Assembly (NCBI GenBank): GCA_021201315.1
Contig: JAJQFG010000047.1
Span: 1 to 44,265, forward strand
Length of the DNA stretch: 44,265 bases
Direction: 5' to 3'
From: Erysipelotrichaceae bacterium
GTDB taxonomy: Bacteria; Bacillota_I; Bacilli_A; Erysipelotrichales; Coprobacillaceae
This document shows positions 20,455 through 28,480 of this stretch, piece by piece; positions within the stretch are counted from its first letter, which is position 1; each line of letters opens with the position of its first letter. Both the position numbers and the translations under genes were made by a program. The notes under the pieces are model-generated. The model saw only the letters and a list, made by a program, of their open reading frames with translations. It had not been told where the DNA came from and did no database searches.

Positions 20455-21200
20455 TCTAAATATATTTCTTTTAATTTAGCAATCTTTGCTTGATCAACAT
20501 TGAGTTCTTTTTCAAAATATTCTTCATAAGAAGGATATTTTTCATGTATAGTTTTAATAACTAAACGAATATTTTCTTCTTGAACAAATAATAACTTATC
20601 TACATACTTTTTTACTAGATGAGCTGAAGGATGTTTTTTATAGAAATTAGCTACATAAGATTTTAAATAATCATTTGATTTCAAATATTCTTTAACACCA
20701 TCCTCTTCGCTCATGCCTAAGGCCATCATAATCAAAAAAGCACTAATACCAGTACGATCTTTTCCAGCTGAGCAATGGAAGTATATATGACCATTATCTT
20801 CTAATAAGATTTCAAATAAACGCTTATAAGCATCATTATTAAAAGGCATATACTTATAACCTAATTGTAAATATTCTAACATTCCTTTTAATTTTGCAAC
20901 TGTCATTTTTCCTGACATCATATTACCAAAATCAAAGCCTTCTTGATCATCAATATGAAGAGCAGAAATACGTTCATAAGTAGCTTTAGAAAAATGATAA
21001 TCTGGTGTTAGATTGGCTTCTTCCTCATCACGATAATCTAAAATATAACGAATACCTAACGTTTCTTCCATATAAGTTGCTTCTTCATCTGTAATTTGAT
21101 CTAACGCAGCACCTCTAAATATTTTACCTGATTTGATAGTTTTTCCGTCTTTATTTGTATATCCACTAAGCTCTCTAAAATTATTTATATTTAAATTCAT
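20451..21200 (-). CDS. Tyrosine-protein phosphatase (Tyr-phosphatase_3, IphP/LipA-like)
   Basis: The 249-residue protein has the P-loop HCSAGKDRTGISAF, which contains the Cys-x5-Arg catalytic signature with the extra K-D seen in atypical bacterial dual-specificity and phosphoinositide phosphatases. The N-terminus (NFRELSGYTNKDGKTIKSGKI then FRGAALDQI) is the usual family start. It is a cytoplasmic protein without a signal peptide. The ATG overlaps the stop of the dus gene (ATGA), so the two are coupled. Substrate unknown. Confidence 0.88.
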   Translation of the reverse strand: MNLNINNFRELSGYTNKDGKTIKSGKIFRGAALDQITDEEATYMEETLGIRYILDYRDEEEANLTPDYHFSKATYERISALHIDDQEGFDFGNMMSGKMTVAKLKGMLEYLQLGYKYMPFNNDAYKRLFEILLEDNGHIYFHCSAGKDRTGISAFLIMMALGMSEEDGVKEYLKSNDYLKSYVANFYKKHPSAHLVKKYVDKLLFVQEENIRLVIKTIHEKYPSYEEYFEKELNVDQAKIAKLKEIYLD

Positions 21201-22198
21201 AATATCTCCTTTAATTTTACCATATCACCAGTATGTAAATAATAACGATAACCTTCTAAAATACTTTCCAATTGTTGATAAGTATCAATTCTTGATAAAG
21301 CATTCTTAATTTGTGCTGACGATTTTAAACCTTTCATATACCATGGCGCATGTCCACGCATTTGTCGCATAGCATTCTTTTCACCTTCCATTGTTATTAA
21401 TCTTTGGGCATGTTGTAAGCATTGATCAATCTTTTCATCAAATGTTGGTTCCTCTAACAAAATACCTTCCTCTACATAAGATACCATTTGCTTAATAACC
21501 CAAGGATTTCCTAAAGCTGCTCGTCCTACCATGACTGCATCACATCCTGTTTTCTCTAACATACGTGAAGCATCTAATGCAGTTTTGACATCACCATTGC
21601 CTATAACTGGAATAGAAACAGCATCTTTTACTTGTTTAATATATGACCAATCAGCTTGTCCTTCATACATTTGCGAACGTGTTCTTGCATGTAAAGCAAT
21701 CGCACTTGCGCCAGCTTTTTCAACAATTTGAGCTACTTCAACACAATTAATAGAATGGGTATCATAGCCAAGCCTCATCTTCACAGTCACTGGTTTATCG
21801 ACTGTTTCAACCACATGACTAACAATATCATATATTAAATCAGGATATTGTAATAAGTAACTTCCTGCATGAGCTTTCAATACCTTATTAGCAGGACATC
21901 CCATATTAATATCAATGATATCACAATTAGAATGTTTATCTACAAACTTAGCAGCCATAACCATGGATTCTACTTCACCACCAAAGATTTGTATACTTAC
22001 TGGATGTTCATCCTCATCCACTTGTAACATATCAATTGTTTTTTGATTACCATAATATAAAGCTTTATCACTTACCATTTCACTAACAACCAAACTAGCA
22101 CCAAATTCTTTTATCATCTTACGAAATGCCACATTGGTTACACCAGCCATTGGTGCCATAATGATTCTATTCTTTAATTCAACTTGACCTATCTTCAT
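21197..22198 (-). CDS. dusB: tRNA-dihydrouridine synthase (DusB-like)
   Basis: The 333-residue FMN-dependent TIM-barrel enzyme reduces uridine in the D-loop of tRNA. Conserved blocks are IIMAPMAGVTNVAFRKM, VSIQIFGGEVESM, DINMGCPANKVLKAHAGSYLL (with the catalytic Cys in the GCP motif), KMRLGYD, HARTRSQMYEGQADW and IPVIGNGDV (FMN phosphate site). The C-terminal helical domain binds tRNA. It is first in a two-gene set with the phosphatase. The subclass B name is from overall similarity. Confidence 0.92.
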   Translation of the reverse strand: MKIGQVELKNRIIMAPMAGVTNVAFRKMIKEFGASLVVSEMVSDKALYYGNQKTIDMLQVDEDEHPVSIQIFGGEVESMVMAAKFVDKHSNCDIIDINMGCPANKVLKAHAGSYLLQYPDLIYDIVSHVVETVDKPVTVKMRLGYDTHSINCVEVAQIVEKAGASAIALHARTRSQMYEGQADWSYIKQVKDAVSIPVIGNGDVKTALDASRMLEKTGCDAVMVGRAALGNPWVIKQMVSYVEEGILLEEPTFDEKIDQCLQHAQRLITMEGEKNAMRQMRGHAPWYMKGLKSSAQIKNALSRIDTYQQLESILEGYRYYLHTGDMVKLKEIL

Positions 22199-22260
22199 TA
22201 TCTTTCACCACATTCCATAATATAACACAATTATTTTATAAAACAAAGATAAATCATTGG

Positions 22261-22394
22261 TATATTAATAATCGTAGAAAGTGATTTCTACAAAGTTAAT
22301 AATTTTTTCAAAAATTTTCTCTCTTCGATGATATATCTCTCCCATCCTAATATATCATCAAAAGGGAAACTGACATAATCAGTTTCCCTTTTTC
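22261..22394 (+). ncRNA. CU-rich small RNA, copy 1
   Basis: A predicted RNA of about 120 nt starts at 22274, seven bases after TATATT. Hairpin 1 is 22274-22291 (GTAGAAA with TTTCTAC). A single-stranded stretch ends in TTTTCTCTCT. Hairpin 2 has a perfect 10-bp stem (22327-22336 with 22350-22359) and presents CTCTCCCATCC in its loop. It ends in a terminator at 22364-22388. Copy 2 at 27818-27955 keeps the -10 box, hairpin 1, the linker and the loop, while the stem sequences differ but still pair. That pattern of compensatory change supports a selected RNA. A C-rich loop of this kind usually pairs with Shine-Dalgarno sequences. No match to a known family was recognised. Confidence 0.6.
22364..22388. 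terminator. Terminator of small RNA copy 1, also usable by the MerR gene
   Basis: A 10-bp GC-containing stem (GGGAAACTGA with TCAGTTTCCC) is followed by five T on the plus strand. On the minus strand a T4 run follows as well, so it can end both the RNA and the merR1 transcript. Confidence 0.85.
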
Positions 22395-22395
22395 T

Positions 22396-23670
22396 TTAAT
22401 CAATACTATTATATGTTACACCTCTAGGATTATCCAAATGATATTCCTTTGCAATTTGTCTAAAATGATTGTCTAAATACTTCTGTAATTCTACCTTATC
22501 TGTATAATTCTTCAACATATCATATATACCAATAGCATCATGTATTTCGATAAGATTGTTTTTTAATATGTCTAATATCTCTTTAATATTATTTAAAGAA
22601 TAACTTTCAAAATAATATTCATTATCTTTTGTATAAATATCCATATCTAAACAATACATCATATGACTACCAGGAGCAGTTCCTGCAATACCTGTTGCGA
22701 TTAGGCCAATCATTAATTTAATCAAATTGGATGATTTTATTGAAGGATTGTATATTCTACTACACAAGGATAAATGTATTTCTTGGATACTTGAATATGG
22801 AATACGAGTATCTTTTACTACAATATTATTATCAGTAAATAACAATGTATTCTTTTCATTTTTGTTATCCATAGAAAAGTAACTTTTTATTCTATGATTT
22901 TCTTTATAATTAATCGAATTACCATAATACTGCATATTTTTAATATCTAACATATGTATTGTCACCTCTTGTTTATCTTTCCATTTTTTAAAATGGTTAT
23001 TAATATATCGATACAAACCAACCATATCGTTATCGAATTGTTGATATATTTGTATAAGATTTAAAGGATCATTGATATCAATTTTCGCATTTATGAAAAC
23101 TTCAAATAATGGATTAACTTTATTGTTGTTCATTAATTGAAATGAATAAGTATCTTTAGCTGTTATAATATCTAAATCAACATAATAGAAATGATAATCA
23201 TAATATCCATCTCCAAATTTACTTGCATCTATGCCTAGTTTTATACTATTGATATCTCTCAAGTAAATAATAATTGACTCAAACTTAATACAATCATTAT
23301 GAACATATAGATTCTCATATTCATTATTCACTTCTCCATCTAAAACAATATTTACTTTTCTTCTTAACATATATTGATTAATCTTATCTGATATATCATC
23401 TAACTTATCTTTTGATACATATATCATTTCCTTTTTTGCTTCTAATGCATCTCTAATTGATAACTGATTGTTTAATATTAATTTTATTTCATCAATTGAT
23501 ATTTCCATAGTACGCATGAGTAGTATAAACTTTAATACATCCAAATCTTCACTAGAATAACTGCGATAATTATTCGCATCCCTTGCTGGTTTAATCAATC
23601 CTTCTTTTTCATAAAATATCAATGCTTGCTTAGTAATACCAAGTTCTTTCATCACTTCGCTTGTTGTCAT
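22396..23670 (-). CDS. MerR-family regulator with long C-terminal domain (copy 1)
   Basis: The 424-residue protein has an N-terminal MerR HTH (SEVMKELGITKQALIFYEKE, GLIKPARDANNYRSYSSEDL) and a dimerisation helix to about residue 100. A long unrecognised part follows, with a hydrophobic stretch near residue 325 (LIKLMIGLIATGIAGTAPG) flanked by a segment like bacterial PH domains (LLFTDNNIVVKDTRIPYSSI). The promoter has the 19-bp spacer typical of MerR-activated promoters, so it likely autoregulates. A second copy at 26014-26787 shares nearly identical DNA for the first ~130 codons, but the effector part diverges. The signal is unknown. Confidence 0.8.
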   Translation of the reverse strand: MTTSEVMKELGITKQALIFYEKEGLIKPARDANNYRSYSSEDLDVLKFILLMRTMEISIDEIKLILNNQLSIRDALEAKKEMIYVSKDKLDDISDKINQYMLRRKVNIVLDGEVNNEYENLYVHNDCIKFESIIIYLRDINSIKLGIDASKFGDGYYDYHFYYVDLDIITAKDTYSFQLMNNNKVNPLFEVFINAKIDINDPLNLIQIYQQFDNDMVGLYRYINNHFKKWKDKQEVTIHMLDIKNMQYYGNSINYKENHRIKSYFSMDNKNEKNTLLFTDNNIVVKDTRIPYSSIQEIHLSLCSRIYNPSIKSSNLIKLMIGLIATGIAGTAPGSHMMYCLDMDIYTKDNEYYFESYSLNNIKEILDILKNNLIEIHDAIGIYDMLKNYTDKVELQKYLDNHFRQIAKEYHLDNPRGVTYNSID

Positions 23671-23691
23671 GTTATCACCTTCCCTAATACT

Positions 23692-23722
23692 ATCATAACG
23701 TATATGCTTAGAATACAGTCAA
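23692..23722 (-). promoter_or_regulatory. MerR-type promoter with 19-bp spacer (merR copy 1)
   Basis: On the minus strand TTGACT and TATGAT are separated by 19 bp, the over-long spacing that MerR proteins correct by twisting DNA. The spacer contains an imperfect dyad (GTATtctaagcATATAC). Confidence 0.7.
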
Positions 23723-23784
23723 GCATTTTTATCACAAATAACATAAATTATTTATATTTTGTTTTCAAAATATACATCAAAAAA

Positions 23785-23807
23785 GGAAACTCACATATTC
23801 AGTTTCC
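23785..23807 (-). terminator. Small hairpin with T-run
   Basis: A 7-bp stem (GGAAACT with AGTTTCC) is followed on the minus strand by six T. It could end read-through from the AlbA_2 gene before the merR1 promoter. Confidence 0.5.
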
Positions 23808-23840
23808 AAGTTGTTCGATATAATATTTGCTTTATGCAAT

Positions 23841-23882
23841 TTTATCCCTAATTAGGGATAAAATCTTTTAATTTAGGGAAAA
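23841..23882. repeat. Operator-like module 1: palindrome plus third half-site
   Basis: The palindrome TTATCCCTAATTAGGGATAA (core of 23841-23862) is followed by a third half-site TAATTTAGGGA starting 28 bp after the palindrome start. The same arrangement recurs at 24160-24203 with the same 28-bp offset. The wider gap 23671-24224 holds these two modules, terminators and one copy of a dispersed repeat, and no gene that I can support. Confidence 0.6.
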
Positions 23883-23911
23883 ATAACAAGATAAAATTTC
23901 ATCTTGTTATT
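23882..23911. terminator. Bidirectional terminator-like hairpin
   Basis: A perfect 11-bp stem (AATAACAAGAT with ATCTTGTTATT, 8-nt loop) has T-rich sequence on its right and A-rich on its left. Confidence 0.55.
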
Positions 23912-24065
23912 TTTAATGTATTTACGTTTTGATTTTACAGCTCATGATTTTAAATTAACTATATAAAAAATTCATATCTGTTTAAAATGATATTTACTAA
24001 TTATTGGTTGATGATATAAATAATTCTATTAAAAGCAATTGTTCTTTATGTTATCTCTAATAAGC

Positions 24066-24093
24066 AATTTATTGAACTACCTCGCAGCAAGCT
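24066..24093. repeat. Dispersed 28-bp repeat, copy 1
   Basis: The 28 bp ending in CTACCTCGCAGCAAGCT are identical to 44120-44147, 20 kb away. Sequence after the repeat differs. The CAGCAAGCT centre can form a small hairpin. It resembles an insertion-sequence end or a REP-like repeat, not identified further. Confidence 0.55.
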
Positions 24094-24159
24094 ATAAGGT
24101 ATTAAAATGAACTTTTAATAAAGTTTTTTCGCACAATATTTTTGATTGCTAATTACAAA

Positions 24160-24203
24160 TTTATCCCTAATTAGAGATAAATTCCATTAAATTAGGGATA
24201 ATT
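24160..24203. repeat. Operator-like module 2: palindrome plus third half-site
   Basis: TTATCCCTAATTAGAGATAA (one base off the module-1 palindrome) is followed at the same 28-bp offset by TAAATTAGGGATAA. It sits directly downstream of the AlbA_2/winged-helix gene, 319 bp from module 1. Confidence 0.6.
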
Positions 24204-24224
24204 ATTAATTTTGCTAAGATAAAA

Positions 24225-25867
24225 TCATTTTAAAATATATTTTGCCCCTTTATTTTTACCAACTTGTTCCAAAATATTATCATGCGTCATTTTTCTTGTA
24301 TAGTAACCTGCCTGTTTATCTGTGCAACGACATAATCTTCTTATAGTTTCATTATTAATACTTTCATGAGTAGATAAATATTCTAAAATCAAATCCTTAG
24401 CTTTTAAATATGTAACTGACTTGTCCTGGACATATTTAATGCCAGATTTTAGTTTTTCATAAACAATAGAAGTAAACATATATACTCTTCCAGATAATTC
24501 GATAAAATCTTCATTTTCTAAAACTCTTAAACTGCTTTTAACCTCACTTATTGGTAATTGAGTCAACTCTGAGGCTTTTGATAAAGATATATCTTTATTG
24601 TCGTATAAATATCGTAATATCATAAGTTCAGATAGTGAAAATGATTTTATTCTTTTATCTTGGGTTTCAGCTATAAATCTAACAAAATTTTCATCATCAG
24701 TAGCACTATACAATGTCAATCTTATTGCATCCTTATATACTGTATATTCAGGATATGGCTTACCCATAGTAACCATTTCTCTATACATAATATCAATTCC
24801 TTGTCCAGATCTTTGCACGTATCTTAGACGTTGCAAGGTTTCTGCAATCAACTTATTACGGGGTACTGATGGATGAGTAATGATGTTTTTTCGCTAATAT
24901 CAGCCATGAATCCACCAGGACTTTCAATAACCAGCTTATCTGAATAATGCTTTACATATATTGAACCAGGGCTATCATAACGTCTGTGCGTATAAGCATT
25001 CAATAGAGCTTCTTGAAATACCCTTTCTGAAAAATCATATATTTCCAATCTGTATAAACCGACTTGAACATTAATCAAATGATTATAATCTTGTATTTTT
25101 TCTGTTAAACGATCAAGCACTGAAATAATAGGTAATTTTAAATCTAAACGATTATCGTATTCATCTCTATTATCATCACTATAATGCAAATATATACATT
25201 CTGCTTGTGACATATACTTTTTAATTGACGATTCTTTACCAACAAACAATAATCCTGCAACAGTGAGTTTAATTCCATCTGCAGTATCTTTAATTAAACA
25301 AAGATCTTTTAAAAAAGATATATCATCTAAATCTACCAAGGTGGAATTTCGATCTCTTTCTTTTAATTTTTCTTTTAACTTATATACCTCTAACAGATTA
25401 ATATCATCCTCATTACTACTTTGTATTATTTGTGAAGAATAATCTGCTTCTTCATCAAAAGTATTATCTATTTTCTCAGGCGTATATGGTTTGGAATTTT
25501 TGCCAAGTCTTTTATAATATTCACCAGATGATGTACCATAAAGTCTTCGACCTTTGCCAACATAAATAATGATGACATCTTTATTATCAATTGATACAAC
25601 TTCGGCTTTAGTAAACAAACTTGGGATCGTTCTATCATAAATGCTTTCTATAATGTTTTGAAGATCATAATTAGTACAACCAGTAATTGTTTTATCATCT
25701 TCAACACCTAGCAAAAGCATGCCACCCTCACAATTAGCGAATGCAACTATCTCTTTTACGCATAGATGAATAAGCTTTTTAAAATTAGGAGTTTCTTTCC
25801 AAGATTTGAATTCTACTTTAATATTTTCACCTAAATCGATAATATTTTGTAATTCATCTTTATTCAT
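24225..25867 (-). pseudogene. AlbA_2 / divergent AAA-4 regulator with C-terminal winged helix, frameshifted
   Basis: Two overlapping frames make one protein of about 547 residues. The first part (from ATG 25867, GGAGGTGA site) has the AlbA_2 domain (VEFKSWKETPNFKKL, AFANCEGGMLLLGVEDD) and the HATPase-like middle (FQEALLNAYTHRRYDSPGSI, IESPGGFM). The second part continues with RLRYVQRSGQGIDIMYREM and ends in winged-helix repeats. The break is in a 6-A run on the minus strand (24886-24891); adding one A joins ADISEKN to IITHPSVPRNKLIAETLQ, the usual family sequence. Such proteins are transcription regulators, often of phage or mobile functions. This may be a true pseudogene, a phase-variable tract or a sequencing error. 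Confidence 0.75.
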
Positions 25868-26013
25868 CTTAGTCACCTCCTACACATATCATTATAACAA
25901 ATCAAATATAAATATTAAATCGAATTATCTTATATTTATTATATCGAATTTTGCAAATTGCATCAATAATATATTTGCTAAAATCAACATTCCTATAAAT
26001 TATTCCTTTAAAA

Positions 26014-26787
26014 TTATTTCTTTCTTTTTAAATAACTATGATAATGATATACATCTTCTATACTAAATGTTTGTAATTCCAAATTATATTGTTTTGACCA
26101 TTTTTTGAAATGATTATTTAGATACCTATTTAGTCCTACCATATCATTGCGATATTGGTTATATACACCCATCAAATTTAATGGGTCATTAATCTTAATT
26201 GAAGTCTTTGATAATCTATCAAAATATTGTGTAACATATTTATTATTCATCAACTGGAAAGAATATGTATCATGATTAGTCACAATATCCATACTAATAT
26301 AATAGTATACTTCTATTTTAAAAAAGTGGTCATTATTAGTAGCCTTAATCATGATATTTATATAATCAATATCATCCATTAAAATACATATATCATCATA
26401 TATAAAACAATCATTATGAATATATAAATTTTCATATTCATTATTCACTTCTTCATCTAAAACAATGTTTACTTTTCTTCTTAACATATATTGATTAATC
26501 TTATCTGATATATCATCTAACTTATCTTTTGATACATATATCATTTCCTTTTTTGCTTCTAATGCATCTCTAATTGATAACTGATTGTTTAATATTAATT
26601 TTATTTCATCAATTGATATTTCCATAGTACGCATGAGTAGTATAAACTTTAATACATCCAAATCTTCACTAGAATAACTGCGATAATTATTCGCATCCCT
26701 TGCTGGTTTAATCAATCCTTCTTTTTCATAAAATATCAATGCTTGCTTAGTAATACCAAGTTCTTTCATCACTTCACTTGTTGTCAT
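26014..26787 (-). CDS. MerR-family regulator, shorter paralogue (copy 2)
   Basis: The 257-residue protein has an HTH and dimerisation part (residues 1-110) identical to copy 1 at 22396-23670. After about residue 115 it diverges, though it keeps recognisable blocks (DTYSFQLMNN, KINDPLNL, NDMVGL.RY.NNHFKKW). It ends where copy 1 goes on for another 170 residues, so it lacks the hydrophobic and PH-like part. Its promoter is the same 19-bp-spacer type. With identical recognition helices both proteins should bind the same sites, so copy 2 could act as competitor or be cross-regulated. It may be a truncated duplicate that is still expressed. Confidence 0.75.
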   Translation of the reverse strand: MTTSEVMKELGITKQALIFYEKEGLIKPARDANNYRSYSSEDLDVLKFILLMRTMEISIDEIKLILNNQLSIRDALEAKKEMIYVSKDKLDDISDKINQYMLRRKVNIVLDEEVNNEYENLYIHNDCFIYDDICILMDDIDYINIMIKATNNDHFFKIEVYYYISMDIVTNHDTYSFQLMNNKYVTQYFDRLSKTSIKINDPLNLMGVYNQYRNDMVGLNRYLNNHFKKWSKQYNLELQTFSIEDVYHYHSYLKRKK

Positions 26788-26807
26788 GTTATCACCTTCT
26801 TATTACT

Positions 26808-26838
26808 ATCATAACGTATATTCCTAGAATACAGTCAA
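26808..26838 (-). promoter_or_regulatory. MerR-type promoter with 19-bp spacer (merR copy 2)
   Basis: TTGACT and TATGAT are 19 bp apart on the minus strand. The spacer dyad GTATTCTAGGAATATAC is cleaner than in copy 1. Confidence 0.7.
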
Positions 26839-26893
26839 GTGATTTTATTAAATTTTACAAAAAAAGCGCCTTATAAGACGCAAAATATTCATA

Positions 26894-27721
26894 TCAATAA
26901 TTCAAATATGTTCCCTTGTACATGTCTGTGGTTTCAGCATTAGATGTTGTGAAACTTGATGTTTTATACAAAATGGTCAACGAACTGCACATATAAAACA
27001 TATAACTCATATCTTGAACATTTGTTGTATTAAAACTACCTAAATCTAGACTCTTCGATGAAACACATCCATAAAACATACGTTTCATATCAAGAACATG
27101 TGATGTATCAAAACTTGTTAGAGTTAGAGACGGAAGTGACATACATTCTCTAAACATATCAGCCATAACATATACACTTGATGTATTTAAACTAGATGTA
27201 TCTAAATCTTTTAATGAAGCACAGTAATAAAACATAAAACTCATATCTATTGCACGACCTGTATAAAAACAATCGTTAAAATGAATGCTTTCTAAATTAT
27301 TATATCCTGCAAATAAATATCTTGTATCAATATTCGCATCTACCCCTCCTTCGCCTGCAATATATAAATCATAAGGAATCTTATTATCACCAGAATCATT
27401 CACCCATGCCATAACTGACTGATCTACATTATCAGAAATATCCCAAGCATCAGCAGGTTTATTATCTAAGCCATCCAAAAATATAACATTTTTAACGGAA
27501 CTGCGTAAATAATTACTACCAAATACTGTACAACTATACTTAACACAATTATTCCATTCATCAGAAAAGCAAGTATAAGCATCAAAACCATTAGTATCGC
27601 TCATTATAACATTACCACTACTTTGTATAATAGTTTGTTCATAAGTATTGCTTTCGTTATTTGAGCATCCTATTAATATACATAATAAACCCATAAATGC
27701 TAATTTTAGATATTTTTTCAT
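26894..27721 (-). CDS. BspA-like surface lipoprotein (DUF285 repeats)
   Basis: The protein has 275 residues from ATG 27721; the in-frame ATG at 27727 is too close to GAGGCG. A signal peptide (MKKYLKLAFMGLLCI) leads to the lipobox LIGC, so it should be lipid-anchored. The second half has about five leucine-rich-like DUF285 repeats of roughly 24 residues (MSFMFYYCASLKDLDTSSLN, MADMFRECMSLPSLTLTSFD, MKRMFYGC..., MSYMFYMCSSL), as in BspA-type adhesins. The full C-terminal anchor and long repeat arrays of larger relatives are missing. Role probably in surface contact; partner unknown. Confidence 0.85.
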   Translation of the reverse strand: MKKYLKLAFMGLLCILIGCSNNESNTYEQTIIQSSGNVIMSDTNGFDAYTCFSDEWNNCVKYSCTVFGSNYLRSSVKNVIFLDGLDNKPADAWDISDNVDQSVMAWVNDSGDNKIPYDLYIAGEGGVDANIDTRYLFAGYNNLESIHFNDCFYTGRAIDMSFMFYYCASLKDLDTSSLNTSSVYVMADMFRECMSLPSLTLTSFDTSHVLDMKRMFYGCVSSKSLDLGSFNTTNVQDMSYMFYMCSSLTILYKTSSFTTSNAETTDMYKGTYLNY

Positions 27722-27817
27722 TATCATCGCCTCATTTTAAATATAATTGTATCACTATATTTTTTAAAATAACACAAATTACCATAATTTTTTGATATTA
27801 AAAAAACATTTTATGGG

Positions 27818-27955
27818 TATATTAATAATTGTAGAAAGAATTCTACAAATTAATAATTTTTTCAAAATTTTCTCTCTCAGGTGACATTCTCTCCCATCCA
27901 TATATGTCACCTAAAAAAATAGGAACTAAACTCTCTCACTTAGTTTCTTTTTTTG
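27818..27955 (+). ncRNA. CU-rich small RNA, copy 2
   Basis: It has the same architecture as copy 1: TATATT at 27818-27823, start near 27831, hairpin 1 (27831-27846, GTAGAA with TTCTAC), the same linker ending in TTTTCTCTCT, and hairpin 2 with stem AGGTGACAT/ATGTCACCT (27879-27887 with 27904-27912). The loop contains TCTCTCCCATCC. A terminator with loop ACTCTCTCAC ends near 27955. The hairpin-2 stem shares no sequence with copy 1 yet pairs fully. It stands upstream of the BspA-like gene in the opposite direction. Flank sequence outside 27818-27955 is not shared with copy 1. Confidence 0.6.
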
Positions 27956-27981
27956 TATATTTTTTCAAGATATGTCAATGC

Positions 27982-28112
27982 TATAAATAGATAGCTTACA
28001 CTTTCCCCTCTGTTTTTCCTCCCTATTAAAATAGATGTAAGTTATCTAGTTATTCCTAATATTAATAAACTTAGAGAAAGAAGACAATCCCCCTGTCTTC
28101 TTTCTTGTTTTC
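27982..28112 (+). ncRNA. Second CU-rich small RNA candidate
   Basis: An 11-bp stem (27990-28000 with 28036-28046, one G-U pair) closes a 35-nt loop that contains CTTTCCCCTCTG and TTCCTCCC. After a spacer, a perfect 11-bp terminator stem (28076-28086 with 28094-28104) presents ATCCCCC in its loop and is followed by T-rich sequence. TATAAA at 27982-27987 is a possible -10 box, although the start would then fall slightly inside the stem. CCTCC is the exact complement of a Shine-Dalgarno core, so regulation of translation by pairing is the obvious idea. No coding potential seen. Confidence 0.5.
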
Positions 28113-28161
28113 CATAAGTTTTCCATATGAATATGTTAATATGATATGGGAGGTCAAATAC

Positions 28162-28278
28162 ATGTTAGAAATTAAACATTTATCAAAAATATATCATTCT
28201 AAAGGTATGGAAGTTAAAGCTTTGGAAGATAACTATGTCACAATTGAAGAAATGAAAAAACACAATGTCTTAAATTAA
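28162..28278 (+). pseudogene. Remnant of an ABC transporter ATPase gene (N-terminal 23 codons)
   Basis: With GGGAGG upstream, the frame begins MLEIKHLSKIYHSKGMEVKA and then LED, a textbook start of a LolD/MacB-type ABC ATPase. It then switches to unrelated residues and stops after 38 codons. No Walker motif remains and nothing similar follows downstream. It is probably the scar of a deletion that removed the transporter. The end (CACAATGT and ACATTGTG) forms a hairpin. Confidence 0.55.
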
Positions 28279-28356
28279 CATTGTGCCTCTTTCAGTTACT
28301 TGGACTGTGAATAGTAACCAGAAAATAACTTTATGCAATAATTATTTGAAAATCTA

Positions 28357-28384
28357 TTGTAAATAATTTTAAATTGTGTATAAT
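28357..28384 (+). promoter_or_regulatory. Promoter of the antisense RNA of toxin locus 2
   Basis: TTGTAA and TATAAT are separated by 16 bp, immediately upstream of the predicted antitoxin RNA. Confidence 0.6.
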
Positions 28385-28391
28385 ATAGCTA

Positions 28392-28480
28392 AAGAGGGAA
28401 CTATCAATTACGATTGTTCTTCAAAAAATAGAAGTTATAAATAATCGCCCAAGATTGGAAGGCTGGGGCGATTATTTTTT
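28392..28480 (+). ncRNA. Antitoxin RNA of the holin-like type I locus
   Basis: A short RNA of about 90 nt is predicted from the promoter at 28357-28384 to the terminator at 28440-28476. It is convergent with the toxin gene and overlaps its 3' end through the shared terminator, giving complementarity there. Its 5' part (GGAACTATCA, then CGATTGTTCTTC at 28397-28422) is the same sequence found at the 5' end of the toxin mRNA, as an inverted repeat in the DNA. The 193-bp stretch before the toxin holds no other gene. Confidence 0.55.
28440..28476. terminator. Bidirectional terminator of toxin locus 2
   Basis: A perfect 11-bp stem (AATAATCGCCC with GGGCGATTATT) has a 15-nt loop and a T-run on the right. 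On the left, A/T-rich sequence serves the minus strand. It overlaps the toxin stop codon. Confidence 0.8.
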
